Shown in pieces: positions 38,311 to 50,236 of a stretch of DNA of 64,000 nucleotides. The stretch spans positions 44,410,501-44,474,500 of the forward strand of contig NC_073339.2 in assembly GCF_027580225.2 (NCBI RefSeq), in the 5' to 3' direction. This DNA is from Misgurnus anguillicaudatus. Taxonomy: Eukaryota; Chordata; Actinopteri; Cypriniformes; Cobitidae. The notes under the pieces were generated by a model, which had not been told where the DNA came from, searched no databases, and was given only the letters and a program-made list of their open reading frames with translations. The position numbers were made by a program, and so were the translations under genes. How positions within the stretch are numbered: the stretch's first letter is position 1; the number at the start of each line of letters is the position of its first letter.

Positions 38311-39271
38311 GGCCTGTCCCACATGGCACACTCCAGACTTGTGGTCCTTCTCAGAGTCCACACTTTGATGACATCATGTAGGGCAGACTTTAGGGACCCT
38401 TGATGCGAGTCCACGTGGGTGCACCGGAGTTATATTTTGGGAAAGACTTGAGCGTCACGCCGGAAATACGAAGAGAAGTTGCCCATCAGTGTGAACTCCT
38501 CCCTTCCATCGTCTGATTGGTCTGATTACTCTTTCGCAAGGACTTCTGGGTTGGTAAGGTGCGCGAAGCCTGCTGCAGTCCGGGCTTCACCGAAGATTGC
38601 ATCAAGGGGGCAAAGGGGGCGCCGATGAGCACACTTCAAAGCGCAAAAATTACGAATGGGACACCCTACGGACTCGTAGACTAAGCGAGCATGCGCAATT
38701 TAAAGGAATAGTCTACTCATTTTCAATATTAAAATATGTTATTACCTTAACTAAGAATTGTTGATACATCCCTCTATCATTGGTGTCCGTGCACGTAAGC
38801 GCTGGAGCTTTAAATACTTCGATTCGCCTGAAAAGTCTGCTCCCCTTCTCACTCTCATAATGGGAGAGGGAGGGTGTTACTGCGCCGAAGTCGAAGTACT
38901 CCTAAAAGTGCTATTACGCCATAAAATATAGTTCCTCTTTTAAATCCACTTAGAAAAGCGCTACGTTTTATTTTGTTCCACCAAACTTGCTCGTATAACT
39001 ACTCGTCTTAAATAGGAAAAACGTTGATGTGTTTGGTCACTTCTAACTTTATCTCTAAATGGTACCATTGAATGAATGGGGCTAAGCTAAATGCTATCGA
39101 AGCGTCGCAGCGCGCTCCAGCGCTTACGTGCACGCACACAGATGATAGAGGGATGTATCAACAATTCTTAGTTAAGGTAATAACATATTTTAATATTGAA
39201 AATCAGTAGACTATTCCTTTAAGGCCACGAGATCGAAAGTCCACATGAAGTGTGCCATTTGGGACAGGGCC
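38311..39271. mobile_element. MITE, ends GGCCTGTCCCACATGGCACAC, with nested MITE
   Basis: GGCCTGTCCCACATGGCACA at the left and TGTGCCATTTGGGACAGGGCC at the right are inverted; subterminal AGTCCAC words also pair. 38701-39222 is a later insertion, so the host element is about 440 bp. Confidence 0.85.
38701..39222. mobile_element. nested MITE, ends TAAAGGAATAGTCTAC
   Basis: About 75 bp of each end are inverted repeats: TAAAGGAATAGTCTACTCAT, ATGTTATTACCTTAACTAAG and ATACATCCCTCTATCAT return as complements at 39120-39220. TTTAA-like borders on both sides. No coding sequence. Confidence 0.92.
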
Positions 39272-39534
39272 ATATATTGCAAGAACAAATTTTGATCAGG
39301 CATTAGTGCTAGGTACCAGTCGGGGTCCTAAAGAGACCAAAATGTGAGGACACATTGTGCGTTGACCATGCTGAATTTTTAACACTGTCAGAAAACGATC
39401 GGAGTCTATCTTTGGTCGCAAGACCGGGAAAATGGCCACCTTTGAACCTCCCTGACTGTACAAAATAGGACCACAGATAAAGAACCACGATCACAGAAAT
39501 GAAGATTGTGTCACAATGGCAATCTTTCAACTGG

Positions 39535-39712
39535 GACAGCCATAAATCATGTTTGAGTTGCCTTATTTTAAAAACATCATGCACTGACATATTTTAAAGT
39601 ATATCAGTGCCATTGTTTTGTCACAAGATGCACACCAGTATTGTTTTTTCGAATGTCCTAATATAGCTAAGGCCTAGTCCTGGATTAATCTAAACTCTGT
39701 CCGTAATGTTCC
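39535..39712. repeat. partial copy of the CTAGTCCTGGATTAATCTAA repeat
   Basis: ATCATGTTTGAGTTGCCTTA, CAGTGCCATTGTTTTGTCAC-AAGATGCACACCAG and CTAGTCCTGGATTAATCTAA match 40770-40945; the left end is missing. The plus open frame at 39714-39908 just beyond it has no recognised domain. Confidence 0.75.
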
Positions 39713-39935
39713 TTTGACAGAACATGTGCCGTCAATGAGAAAAACATCAACATGTACTGCCAGGATCAAGAGGTCAAAAGCCCTTAATGAAGAAAAGCTT
39801 GTAGTGTCTAATTTGGAAACACAACCGCGTGCTTATCAGACGATCAATGGAGGCTCTTTCACCAAGACAAAGAAAAGGAGCAAGACATCGAACACAAGAT
39901 GTTTTTGATAAAAATCTGCCTGGTTAACCCAAAGG

Positions 39936-40690
39936 TTACTTACACACTACAAATGACCTCGGTGCCCATCGTATCGGGGTTGGAATAAGGTTAACGGCAG
40001 GAATTTTCTTTGAAACAAAGGCATTCCCTTGGGCTACACAAGCCCAGAACAACAGAAGGGGAAATGCCTTATAAAAAGCTGAAGGGTTATCAGTTTTATA
40101 ACCGCATCCCCAACAAAGCCAAGATAAAAGTTGCTTATGGGAAATGCTCGTGTCATAACTTAAGTTGTGTAATAGGCAATAAAAGTTACTGCTGAAAAAG
40201 CACAACAATCCGTCATAAGCAATAGATTTCAAAAAATACAATCCTGTATTTCACATTTAGATGCGACCCAATGTGTGAAAACAATGCTAAAGTCATGTTT
40301 ATTTACTATTTTCTACATACAATCATCCCAATGTAAAAAACATTTTGTGAAAATATAATCTTGATATTTTAATTAGGTCATGCAAAATATTGAAATTAAA
40401 CTTATCTTATTGTTGGGGGTTGCTATGCATTTGCTAAGATGTGAGAGTTTGATTACTGTGTTGCTATGCAGTTGCTAGGGTGTTCGAGCTGTTGCTAGGT
40501 GTATCTTTCTGGCCCAAATTAAACCGGCCCAGCCTCAACATGTTTTGGTTTTAAGATATGGCCCGGGTCCTTCCTTCAGTGTAAGTCCAAAGGATTTTTT
40601 TATTTGTTTAATCGCCTGCCAAAATTCGAGTCTGATCGCACTTCTCTTCACATAATTTGAAGTATCTGTCTGTTGCACAAATGGTATGAG
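39936..40690. other. intergenic stretch, no gene
   Basis: 39940-40250 holds overlapping open frames on both strands without domains. 40410-40500 has repeated TTGCTATGCAGTTGCTAGGG words, a short repeat also seen at 62655-62720. Confidence 0.55.
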
Positions 40691-40734
40691 GTGAGTTACA
40701 TGTTTAGTTTGAATTCCTAAACCATCTTTCTGGG

Positions 40735-40965
40735 TAACACAGGGTTTATCCTAGTCTCAGACTAAAATGCATGTTTGAGCTGTCTTAATTTAAAAACATC
40801 TTGTACTGACATATCTTAACATATAGCAGTGCCATTGTTTGTCTCGAGATGCACACCACCACTATTGTTTTATGTAAGGTTTGTTTGTAAAAATGTCCTA
40901 ACATAACTAAGTCCTAGTCCTGGACTAATCTAAACCCTGTCCAGGAAACTGCCCCTACTAATATA
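40735..40965. mobile_element. near-complete MITE with CCTGGACTAATCTAAACCCTG end
   Basis: ACAGGGTTTATCCTAGTCTC-AGAC at the left pairs with CTAGTCCTGGACTAATCTAA and ACCCTGT at the right; interior CAGTGCCATTGTTTGTCTCG and TGCACACCACC match 39600-39640. Confidence 0.78.
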
Positions 40966-40998
40966 GCTAGTCTAATTAAAGCTAATTATATTGAATTG

Positions 40999-41295
40999 TT
41001 AACACTTTACCAAAAGTTTGTTGCATGAAATTACCATTGACACATGCCAAGGTTAATAAATGTATATTTTTAACATGAAATCAACATACATAAATGACTC
41101 ATTTGTTAACTAAACGTTAACTAATAGTTTACATGTAAGCATTTGGCAGATGCTTTATCCAATGTGACTTACATGGCATTCAGGATATACATTATATTTA
41201 TCAGTCAGTATCATGTTATTCATAGGATCAAACCCATGACCTTTGTTAACTAACGTTAACAAATAAAATGTTGTAATGTGTTACTATTATTAAAT
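40999..41295. mobile_element. TAACACTTTA/GTTAAC MITE split by a SINE
   Basis: TTAACACTTTACCAAAAG at the left and TAATGTGTTACTA at the right, with TTTGTTAACTAAACGTTAAC before and TTTGTTAACTAACGTTAACA after the SINE at 41133-41253. Related to 16291-16600. Confidence 0.7.
41133..41253 (-). repeat. SINE (HE1/DANA type), truncated, reverse orientation
   Basis: TAAGCATTTGGCAGATGCTT and TATCCAATGTGACTTACATG are the reversed SINE tail; GGATCAAACCCATGACC is the reversed B-box region. The A-box end is missing. Confidence 0.82.
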
Positions 41296-41729
41296 TTTAC
41301 TCCTTCTATAATGTTATAAAGAAATGGTCAAAATATGTACCCCAGTTGTCATGGGGCAGTACCCCATTTAGGTATACATTTGGTACCAATATGTGACATT
41401 GGACCACAAAACCATCCATAAGGGTCAATTTTGCAAAATTGAGATTTATACATCATCCAAAAGCTGAATAAATAAGCTTTCCTTTGTTAGGATTGGACAA
41501 TATTTGGTCGAGATTTTCGGAAATTAAAATATTGAGAAAATCGCCTTTAAATTTGTCCAAATAAAGTCCTTAGCAACACAAATTACTAATGATATTTTTT
41601 TTGATATATTTACTATAGGAAATTTACCAAATATCTTCATGGAACATGATATTTACTTAATATCCTAATGATTTTTGGTATAAAATCAGTAATTTATTTT
41701 TAGCTATTGCTACTGTACAAACATACCCA

Positions 41730-42215
41730 CATTGCAACAAAATATGATTTCAAGAAAAAAATTCTTAGTATTTTTGTCTTGTTTTCAGTAAAATATCTAA
41801 AGGTTATTTAATTAAGATGCTTTTTCTTGATGAGCAGAACGACCCAAGAAAATAAGTCTAGTTTTTAGACTAAAAATATCAAATAAGTGATTTTGTGCAT
41901 AAAACAAGCAAAAAAAAAAATAATAATAATAAAAAAATAAATAAAAATCTGCCAATGTGAAATTTTTCTTGAATTTTTCCTGAATTTAGTGTTCAAGAAA
42001 AATTTTAAGATCCCTTTGCTTACCCCATTTGCAGACTTTTTTGCTTGTTTTATGCTTAAAATCACTTAAATGTGATATTTTTGGTCTAAAAACAATACCT
42101 ATTTTCTTTTGCTCATCAAGAAAAGCATCTTAATTTAAGAATTTTTAGATATTTTTACTGAAAACAAGACAAAAATACTAAGAAAATATTTTCTTGAAAA
42201 TCATTTTTTGCAGTG
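41730..42215. mobile_element. palindromic CACTGCAAAA-type MITE, innermost full copy
   Basis: CATTGCAACAAAATATGATT to TTTTTTGCAGTG, with the same mirrored arms as 6981-7459. A further partial copy in the same left-arm orientation follows directly. Confidence 0.88.
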
Positions 42216-42400
42216 TACTCAATATGTTTGTCTCATTTTCAGTACAAATAAAAATTCTTAAATTAAGATGCATTGTCTTGATGAGCAAAATGACTAGTTT
42301 AGTCTAGGTTTTAGACAAAAAAATAAAATTTAAGTGAATTTGTACTTAAAACAAGCAAAAAATTCTGCCAATGGAATAACTTTTTTCTTAAACACTTAAA
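42216..42400. repeat. half copy of the CACTGCAAAA-type MITE
   Basis: TTAAATTAAGATGCATTGTC-TTGATGAGCAAAATGAC and ACTTAAAACAAGCAAAAAAT repeat the left arm; no right arm. Probably a separate insertion or a partial duplication. Confidence 0.75.
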
Positions 42401-42615
42401 CGCGTCTAAAATGTTCTATGACTTCTGGTTTTGTGGTCCACATACCTTTGATATACTAATATGTATGTTTGAGGTATTAATAAGGTCTCTTTGGTACCTC
42501 CTATGAGGAACTAATATGAACTCTTTAGGTGCAAAGCTGTACTTTTTGAAAGGGTACAGCCCCAGACAGATGGGATATACTGTATATTTTGACCATTTTT
42601 TAACACTTTTCCAGA

Positions 42616-44080
42616 AACTACTCCAACTGGGATGCGAGTGAATTCCTAAAGCTTTTAAGATGTTTAAACTCTTTAAGTAACACAGAGTTTCCTCACTTAA
42701 GCTTATTAGTGCACTGAATTTACATTTTCAAGTTTTTTAATCATAGATTTTTAATAATCAGTGTGGGAACCGCGTGTGCCGTATCCATGCATGTTAAGCA
42801 TATGCGAGTGAGTTCAGTGCAAAAATATGCCACCGGCTGGTTGCAATAAATAACGTGTGAACTGTGATTTGCGTTCAGACTTGCATCTGTCACGTGCTAC
42901 GCAGAGGGCCTCATCTGTGTAGCAAATGAACATATGTGTTAACCAGATGTGCGTTTGAAAAAAAAACACGATAGTGAGGACTTGTTTGGAATACCACTGT
43001 CAAGATTTGCACACGGTCCGTCCAAGTTCACTTCAAAATTCAGAGTTCATAAGTTTGCACAGACAAACTAACACTGATAACCCACTGATTTGCACTCACT
43101 TATAAGTTAAGAGCCACATAATAATAATTTAGCAAATTGTGTTTGCCTTATCTCTGATTACAACATATTTATAAGAAAAGCTTGCCAGAAACGATATCGC
43201 ATAAAACTTGGAGCTCTCCATGCGTATTTGGACAGTAATGATGTTTGGGTTTTTTCTCCAACTTTTAAACACTCCAATATGGATCCACACCTCCTTGAGC
43301 AACCATCCCAACTAAATGATTTGGACTGCCATTCGCTGCCTAGACCTGAAGTGTGTGGCCGACGTCGCTATGTGTTTAAGAGGTTGCATAGTGTACACAC
43401 GCATACTACTGCCTTAAAGTGACATTTGTTTGTGGAGCACGATCCCACGTAGTTATTTTTCCATAATGCAAATGAATTGGCGTATCAAAGGTGCTATTCT
43501 TTGGTCAGAAAAGGCAAGCGTGCGAAAGCGCATGGCGCAACAGTCGGTGAGCATTTTGCATACGATATGCAAAAAGGACCAGGGCTGGTGATGGTTATCA
43601 TTGTGGAAAGGAGGAAAAAGCATGACAGCATACAATAACTGGTTTTAGTTTACATACGTTTCGGTTATTAAAACCAAAACTGCTGTCTGCGGGCGTGCAC
43701 CATGCAAATTTAAAGGTATTTAAGCAAGATGCTTCAATAGATAATTATCATAGATCTGTAACTAGATGATTTATTTGGTTTTTAGATAAAACCCATCACC
43801 GGGGTGGTTGCTATGATATTTTTCAGCTATTCTAGTCCAAGTTAACAGAGTCCAAGTATCCATGATCTGATTTTGATGTGCCTAAATGTGAAAGAAAAAC
43901 AAGTAAGTTTTGCAAAAATCACCAAGTATGAGCAATAGTAATCATTATGATTGCCTTGGCAAACAGCACTTATTAGAAATATATTTGTGATGGGCCAAAC
44001 CACCGTGCATTAATCAAAAGGTCATTTTTTTGCATACATGTCATATGACCGCGTCCCTTGCCAGTAAGGTTTCTTCTATA
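42616..44080. other. intergenic stretch, no gene
   Basis: Mostly unique. Short overlapping open frames at 43129-43635 on both strands have no domain. 43240-43640 is moderately GC-balanced; not assigned. Confidence 0.5.
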
Positions 44081-45125
44081 TCGCTGAAACACAGCCATGG
44101 AGAGTGGATTTATCCATAGAGAAATCAGGGATAGAGATTGCCTTCTGCCAGTACCGGACACAAAGCTAGGATTGTTCACCCGCTGTCTGTCTGTTGGCGC
44201 TAACAATGTACCATTCTGTACCGTGGCAGAACTTAATTTATTCCAACTCTCTGCCCTGACCTGTAATCTCCCCCACCCCCCGGTTCCTCTCTGAAACCAT
44301 CTGACCCCTCCACGGCTCATTTACACACTCCTCAGCATCTCGAAAGGTCCCCCTTCGCACCCTCCCTCAACTGAGGCCCCTGGCGGACAGACCCTGGCTG
44401 TATTCCCTCTCCGTGCACCGCATCCATTCCCCTCCGAAATAACAGCGAGAGAAAACAACCATCAAGTGTGTGTATGCCCTTTTTTGGGGGGGGGGTATGA
44501 GGGAGGGGTTATGGCAGAGCGTGGAGAAAACAGAGCCGGCTTTGTCAACGCCAACGGCGAAAAACTCTGGAAGCTCTTTCAATCATTTGCACCCGACCCG
44601 CTACTCCAATGCATTAATGCGATCAACATCAAGTCTGTTGCAGCCATCTCTCTCTCTCTCTCTCTCCTTTTTCCGTTCTTACTCTTTTCTTACTCGACAA
44701 CACTCCCCTAGAGTGAATAGAGACGCTCGCTAACATTCCAGGCATGCACTTCACCCCCCCGACCCGAAAACACAAGGAAACGACAGGATTGTGGGTATTG
44801 AAATGAGAGAAGAAGCCAAAGTGACATAGGAGAGAAAAAAGGAGATTGGCTCCTGCGTGCTGACGCTGGTTTCTTAATAAGTAACTTCCTAAGCATGGAG
44901 AGGTTTGCACGATTGCTGCAGGGCTGAGGTGGGGAGGGTGGCGAACGTTTGCATAAGTCTCACTGTACCGCAGGTCCGGGCTCACGCCTTTCAGGATTTG
45001 GATGAGGAATTAGTCTTCGTGTTATACTCCGTCACTGTATTATGCACAGAGGGTTCTTTGTTTCACCTTGTGAAAAAGTCGACGGGTGTCCATGTTTTTC
45101 AGTCATTCAGAAATATGGCCTAATA
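44080..45125. other. GC-richer unique block; candidate conserved regulatory DNA
   Basis: About 1 kb with raised GC and CpG, a C/T-rich strand bias at 44260-44420 and a (CT)n run at 44640-44670. At least eight open frames overlap on both strands, none with a domain or splice support, which is expected from composition rather than coding. No SINE or MITE words. Whether it is conserved needs alignment. Confidence 0.3.
44640..44668. repeat. (CT)n microsatellite
   Basis: About 12 CT units with a following pyrimidine-rich tail. Confidence 0.9.
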
Positions 45126-45179
45126 AAGATATACTGCATCTTTAACCCAGTGCCTTAAAAAAATTACCCTGTGTAATGT

Positions 45180-45312
45180 GGTGGAGCAATGCATTAACAA
45201 TGCAAAGGTCATGGGTGCGACCTCCAGAGAACACACATGCTGATTAAAAGTATACAGATTGGATCCACTGTAAGTCGCTTTGGATAAAATTGTGAGCTGA
45301 ATGCATAAAAGT
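45180..45312 (+). repeat. tRNA-derived SINE (HE1/DANA type), near full length
   Basis: Head TGGAGCAATGCATTAACAAT, B-box-like CATGGGTGCGACCTC, then ACACACATGCTGATTAAAAG and tail TGTAAGTCGCTTTGGATAAA. Best preserved tail in the window. Confidence 0.9.
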
Positions 45313-45419
45313 ACATATTTGAATCAAAAAAGCCCACTGGTAACATCATAAATGCTAGAAACTTCTTTTTTCCGTAGTTGGACACTTAATATAAGAAGTC
45401 CCCAAATGCCACCAATAGC

Positions 45420-45860
45420 CCCTACTGATGTGGTTTTGTGCTCTGAGGCACACTAAACCATCTAAACATCAGCGTTTTTCTCTACATTGTGACCACATCC
45501 TCCCGCCCTCCATTTGTGACAAACTCCGCCCATCACCAGACCTCAGACCAACTCTTGGCAGCCTGGCAAGATCCTGTCTCTGCCACCCAACGCCCCCTGT
45601 TCTCGGCCCCGTCCACTCTTTTCTCCCTCCTAAAGCAATGGGCACCAACAATCTGTGGCATTGTGAGAGCGAAGCGGCCGGTTTGTTCTGGCATCTGATG
45701 TCCCTGTTTCGGAAGGTCCCCAAAAAGCGCGGGGAACGACAAGGGGAGAAAAGGTTTGCTCTGCTCCGATTGCTCGACCATTATCAATGGCTTTTGTCCG
45801 GTATAGATGGTTAAACAGAGGCTGTGCTACCCTTGCGTTGCTCGCATTATTCAACCAAAT
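45420..45860. other. GC-richer unique block; candidate conserved non-coding element
   Basis: Even base composition, no repeat words. Five mutually overlapping open frames (longest 128 codons at 45428-45814 on plus) without domains, introns or a start context that supports translation. I do not call a gene. Confidence 0.3.
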
Positions 45861-46289
45861 ATATATATATAACCTTTATTATCCTACCAATAGACAGTTC
45901 ACTGCAGTATCCTATGCACTGTATCAATTTAAGTTTTATAAAGAGCAATAACAAATCCTCTGTCTTCGCTTAGGTGCAGATTGCCATGAATAGCCTATTA
46001 GTGTAAAGAGGAAGTTTTAAACGGTAGGGGGTCGACACATGCTTTCCACACAAGTCTCAAAGGCTTTGAATTGTAAATAATCACATACAGTTTCCATATG
46101 AATGCCTGCAAGCGTGAAGAACACAAGATGAAAAGTGTAATAATGGCTAGGCATTGCATACCTCACTCAATGACACAATTTTTTACAGTCAGATGTTGCG
46201 AAATTATTTTTACCAAACATTTGTGCAATACATTTCCTAAGTGTAAAAGTAATCCAAGAATAACAAGGAGGCCAAATAAAGCCAAAGAA

Positions 46290-46757
46290 ACTCTGACCCA
46301 ATAGCTGCATTTTCATCACCATTCAAACTGCGCAAATAGAAATAGCGAACAAAAAAGGCGGTAGAGGCGTCAAGCCCGAGTGATTTTAATGTTAAGTCAA
46401 TGTGAAGACACGTTGACGCGCGTTTGGAGGTCTTGCGGCAGGAATAAGCATTTAGCGCTGCGCAGTAGACGTGATTCCGCCTCATTTGCGCTTCTAGTTC
46501 GCACGAATGCCGTGAATTGAGCGTTGCCGGGGGAAACGCGCAAGTTGAAAAGCGTAACCTTTGGCGGAAAAACGCTCCGTGTTAACCAATCAGGAGCTTG
46601 CTCAGTAGTGACATGATTACAGAAAGCGAGCAAAGTCGCAGAAGCCCCTCCCATGATGTGAATTTTCAAGTGAATGTCTCAAAATGTTCAAGCGGCAAAC
46701 TAGAAGCAGTAAACGCAAATTTGACGCCTCAAACGCGGCTGGTGTGAACCCACAGTA
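46290..46757. repeat. GACGCG-rich dispersed repeat ending CTGGTGTGAACCCACAG
   Basis: Contains GACACGTTGACGCGCGTTTG, GGCGGAAAAACGCTCC, AACCAATCAGGAGCTTGC and ends AACGCGGCTGGTGTGAACCC; I recognise this as a multicopy, CpG-bearing fish repeat. The apparent island is therefore repeat-derived. Open frames inside are not genes. Confidence 0.65.
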
Positions 46758-47700
46758 AAGAAAACACAGTGATTTTGCATAAACTCCCATATATCGCAAA
46801 ACATGTGCTCAAGTGAGATTGTTTTTCAGGCAAAATGGCAATGTTTTTTCATTTACAGGTCACCTGAAGTGCGTAAAAGTCACATGATTGTTTTTAAATA
46901 TGGTGCGTATATTTGATTTGAAGGCAGAAAAAATGTGGCATCACAAGAACCGACAAGCGCATGACATCCAAATTCTACGAGAGCGATTAGGAGTTGACTA
47001 CTTTGTATGTTAAGTCGTCCTCGCAATATTTTGATTTCTTCCTCATGTTGGTCTGCGTGGTATCGTATTATCACCATGTTTTTTTGTAATGACATCGCAA
47101 GACAACAACATTTTGTTGTAGTCGCATGACATCGGTTAATTGAAACACCATTATTTCGCAATCGTTTTTCTTCAACATTTAGAAAATATTAGTGCAAATA
47201 TTTAACGGAGACGTAGCTAATAAAGTACATAAAATATTTGCATATATTTGACACATCAGTTTTATGAAATTATACGATAAAAAAAGACCCTTAAATTTTT
47301 TATCACATATACCGATGTGCACTATATTTCAAATCTTCTAAAAACATACCACATTTCACTTTCATGGTGCCTTGTTTTGATTTTCAGCTCACCAGACCCA
47401 GTCCCTATTCACTTTTATTGTGTGAAACAAGAGGACAGATAAAACATGTGGGGTTTGAAATGGCATGTGGTTGAGTTTTCCTTTAAAAATGAATCCCCTG
47501 AGGTTTCTGTTTTTATATCCACTTCATATACAGTAGTGTATCCAGTGTGTATCCTGAAACTGAAAGATGTTAGCTTCATTCTTTGCTTCTCTACCCGTGT
47601 AACTAAAGAAATATTTATCCTCTGAGAAGTAATTAAGTATCTGGGAGGTTCTCTCTCTCTCTCCACTCTCTCTCTCTCTTTAATTTTCTTATGTCTTAAT
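46758..47700. other. intergenic stretch, no clear feature
   Basis: AT-rich. 46865-47160 has GCATGACATC/GTCGCATGACATC words and may be an old repeat. A CT/GA-rich run is at 47650-47682. No gene seen. Confidence 0.5.
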
Positions 47701-47739
47701 TTATCCCCCTTACATCCTAGACAGGTGACAACCCAAGGC

Positions 47740-48425
47740 AACCTGTGATCCGATTCTTTCCCCTTCAGCCTTTTTCGGAAAGGGAGGGCACTCCAAAACA
47801 AGCAGTCTCAAGGATATTTATGAAGCCATTTTCCTTTTTCCACTCGCCGAATTGCACGTCGTCTCCTCCTCAGGGGCCCTTGGGCAGACCTCTGTTTGGG
47901 CTGCTTTCTAAGGAGCCCTTTCTTCTGGGTCATAGTGTCCAGGTGACCACAGGATGTTGTCAAGAGGTTTTCCAGCCCGTGTGCGCGAGGCTGTCTTGCC
48001 ACAGGGACTTCCTATTTTGGCTGTTAGCGCTGACCGCAACGTGGTTCTCCGGCCCTTGCGTGTGAATGAGGAGCACTTGTTAGCTGAACTAACTACCCGT
48101 GAGCTGATCGAAGCATAAAAATGAGCGTTCTGTAACTAACGCTGGCGGGGAAACTTATGTACTTATGCACTTGAAATAATGCCTTATTTTTGCCTGCAAT
48201 TTGTTTGCGCAGTAAACCTAACCGTCTGACCCTACCCTTCCCTATTAATCAAGCTGGAATGCCAAGCGAAAGGAATTCTGTTTGGATTGGCCTCACTCCA
48301 GAAATGTCCATGCCTCCGTCCCCATGCACAGATGACATTGTTAAGCCGCGGTTTATTCCTGTTAATTGCAGCCTATCGCTGTCTAGATAGTGCGACCGTG
48401 CGTTTCACTCCGAGCGAGTTTATTT
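47740..48425. other. unique, evenly composed block; candidate conserved non-coding element
   Basis: No recognised repeat. Landmarks: GGGCAGACCTCTGTTTGGGC, CCCTATTAATCAAGCTGGAA and GGAATTCTGTTTGGATTGGC. Overlapping short open frames on both strands lack domains. Resembles the texture of vertebrate conserved elements in gene deserts; conservation not tested. Confidence 0.35.
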
Positions 48426-49620
48426 TGCAAGATATTACTTCTTTTTCTTCTGCAAACTGAAACCCGGTCACAATATACGATCGGTGCTACTCACAAAGAG
48501 CTCTTTGTTGCGCGAAACCTTGCACCTGCGCTAATTTCGCAGACGATACCTTTGGCAAGAGTGGCCTTTTTTTTCTTCCACTCAGGTACACCGGAGCTGG
48601 AGAAATTCAAGGCATGTTGGCTATCTTTCATTCGATTCTGTTTCAGTTTTTCGGGCCACTGCAAAAGAAAAACTACCCAGACACTTTTACACAAATATCA
48701 ACGACCGTTACAGGAGAGCTTGGGGCTTGTTTTGGTTAAAGCTCAGGCATGGGGAACGCTAACCAAAATTCCTCACCTTACATGCTATGCGTGGATCCAA
48801 TAGTGGGTTTGCACCTGCCTCTGGTAACCTGACACTCGAGCCCTTGGCCCCTTCATAGTTGTATGACAGACTCGAGATCAATTTCCTCTGGTTGGAGGCG
48901 TGAACGCTGTTCTGACACGGTTTCGCCTCCAAGTCTGCGAGGCTGACAAGGTGAGCCTGGAGGAGTGAAGGACACCGGGTACCTGGGGGTCACATTTAGC
49001 ACCTCTTATTGTATAACTGTTTCGTTTCGAAATATAGGGTTGTGCTTTGAAGACTGACACAAGAGGGGTGTGGAAATAATAAAGTACTTAACACATTCCA
49101 ACACACCAAATCCTCTTTTCCTGTGTCACAAACAAATCTTTTACGTGCTTGTCCCTCAAACTAGTACTTTTCGGATTTAGCCGTCTCACCGCCGAATGAG
49201 TGCGAAGCGACGCACTACAAAACCAGAGACAAACACAAAATAACATTCATTTCAGAGAGGCCGCGCTTTCCCGGATTGGGTGAAAGCTCGCCCGCTCTCA
49301 GCCAGCTTTCTCGACGTGGAAATCTGCTTGAGATTAAGTCTAAAAATAAATCAACACAGGAATGTTTTCATGTGTGCAGATACTGGGACCAGCTTTCCCC
49401 ACAGACCATATTGGCAGGATGGGTTGGACCTCCCTGGTGCCCGAGGACCCAGAGAAACAGACTCGAATCCACTCGGAAATTGCTGGTTTGATATAATAAC
49501 ATCACAGGAAACCACTCGAAACACAATTTTTGTGCTGCGTGTGATGTTGCGCTGTCTGAGTTATATTGTCCAATCAGTCACTGACTCACCTCAGAGGAAC
49601 ATTAAAAACTGTCCTTAAAA
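48426..49620. other. intergenic unique stretch
   Basis: A 137-codon open frame at 48390-48803 (plus) and a 112-codon one at 49280-49618 (plus) show no domain and overlap others on the opposite strand. 48840-49080 is GC-balanced. No gene is supported. Confidence 0.45.
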
Positions 49621-50018
49621 ACTGTATCCGTGTATAAATTGATGTTGTTATATAGCAAAATATTTAACCTTACTCATATGCAAACACATGGTAGCATTGT
49701 AACTATTTACACTTACACACCTTCAAACAATATAAACATTGACATGTTCAACCAACATTTACAAAAGTCCAAATACTTTTTAAATGGTTATTTATTTAAG
49801 TTTTATTTATTTATTATTTAAAAATCCAACTTTGAGACTAAAGATTATAACCTAAGACCTGGCACACAATGGAAGATTTTCGAATCTTAACCAATTTTAA
49901 ACCAATGATCGAACACAGACGTAAGGACAGTTTTAAGCCACTGGATGATTCGTCCGCACACACACACACCTTATGACTGTAGTAACGATTTTAAGGTGAT
50001 GCGAGATCTCACCAGCCT

Positions 50019-50236
50019 AATCTCACGAGAATTCGTACATATTTTACGAGTTGGCTAATTTGTATTATTTCGTACGAAGTTAATCATGCAAAAATGTATA
50101 ATTATAAAAAACTCCATCCCTAATGCCAAAATCACAGGGGCAAAGGCAAATCGTAAAACAAAAACGAATGTGGTAGTACAAATTAATACGAATTAGCCAC
50201 CTCATAAAATACATACGAATTGCCATGAGATAGCGT
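50019..50236. mobile_element. MITE, ends TCTCACGAGAATTCGTAC
   Basis: CTAATCTCACGAGAATTCGT at the left and ATACGAATTGCCATGAGATA at the right; TTGGCTAATTTGTATTA and TAATACGAATTAGCC are further inverted words. About 218 bp, non-coding. Confidence 0.8.

Larger units (their letters stand above)
41392..42442 (+). mobile_element. TGTGAC...GTGGTCCACA MITE, nested and itself interrupted
   Basis: TGTGACATTGGACCACAAAA at the left, CTTCTGGTTTTGTGGTCCAC at the right; interior matches 10014-10381 (ATACATCATCCAAAAGCTGA, GCCTTTAAATTTGTCC, AGCTATTGCTAC). Interrupted at 41730-42400. Confidence 0.85.
41320..42615. mobile_element. outer MITE with GTACC-rich ends, containing three nested insertions
   Basis: GGTCAAAATATGTACCCCAG at 41327 is mirrored by GGGATATACTGTATATTTTG-ACC near 42570-42596; GGTATACATTTGGTACC (left) and ATATACTAATATGTATG (right) fit an alternating GTACC repeat. 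Its body is interrupted from 41392 to 42442. Confidence 0.65.

Noticed and set aside
45428..45814. 128-codon plus-strand open frame
   Set aside because: Overlaps four other open frames on both strands in a GC-richer block; no recognised motif, so more likely compositional.
46290..46757. CpG island or promoter
   Set aside because: The CpG-rich words belong to a dispersed repeat with GGTGTGAACCC end; enrichment is repeat-derived.
48390..48803. 137-codon plus-strand open frame
   Set aside because: No domain and overlapped by a minus-strand frame; no splice or expression evidence.
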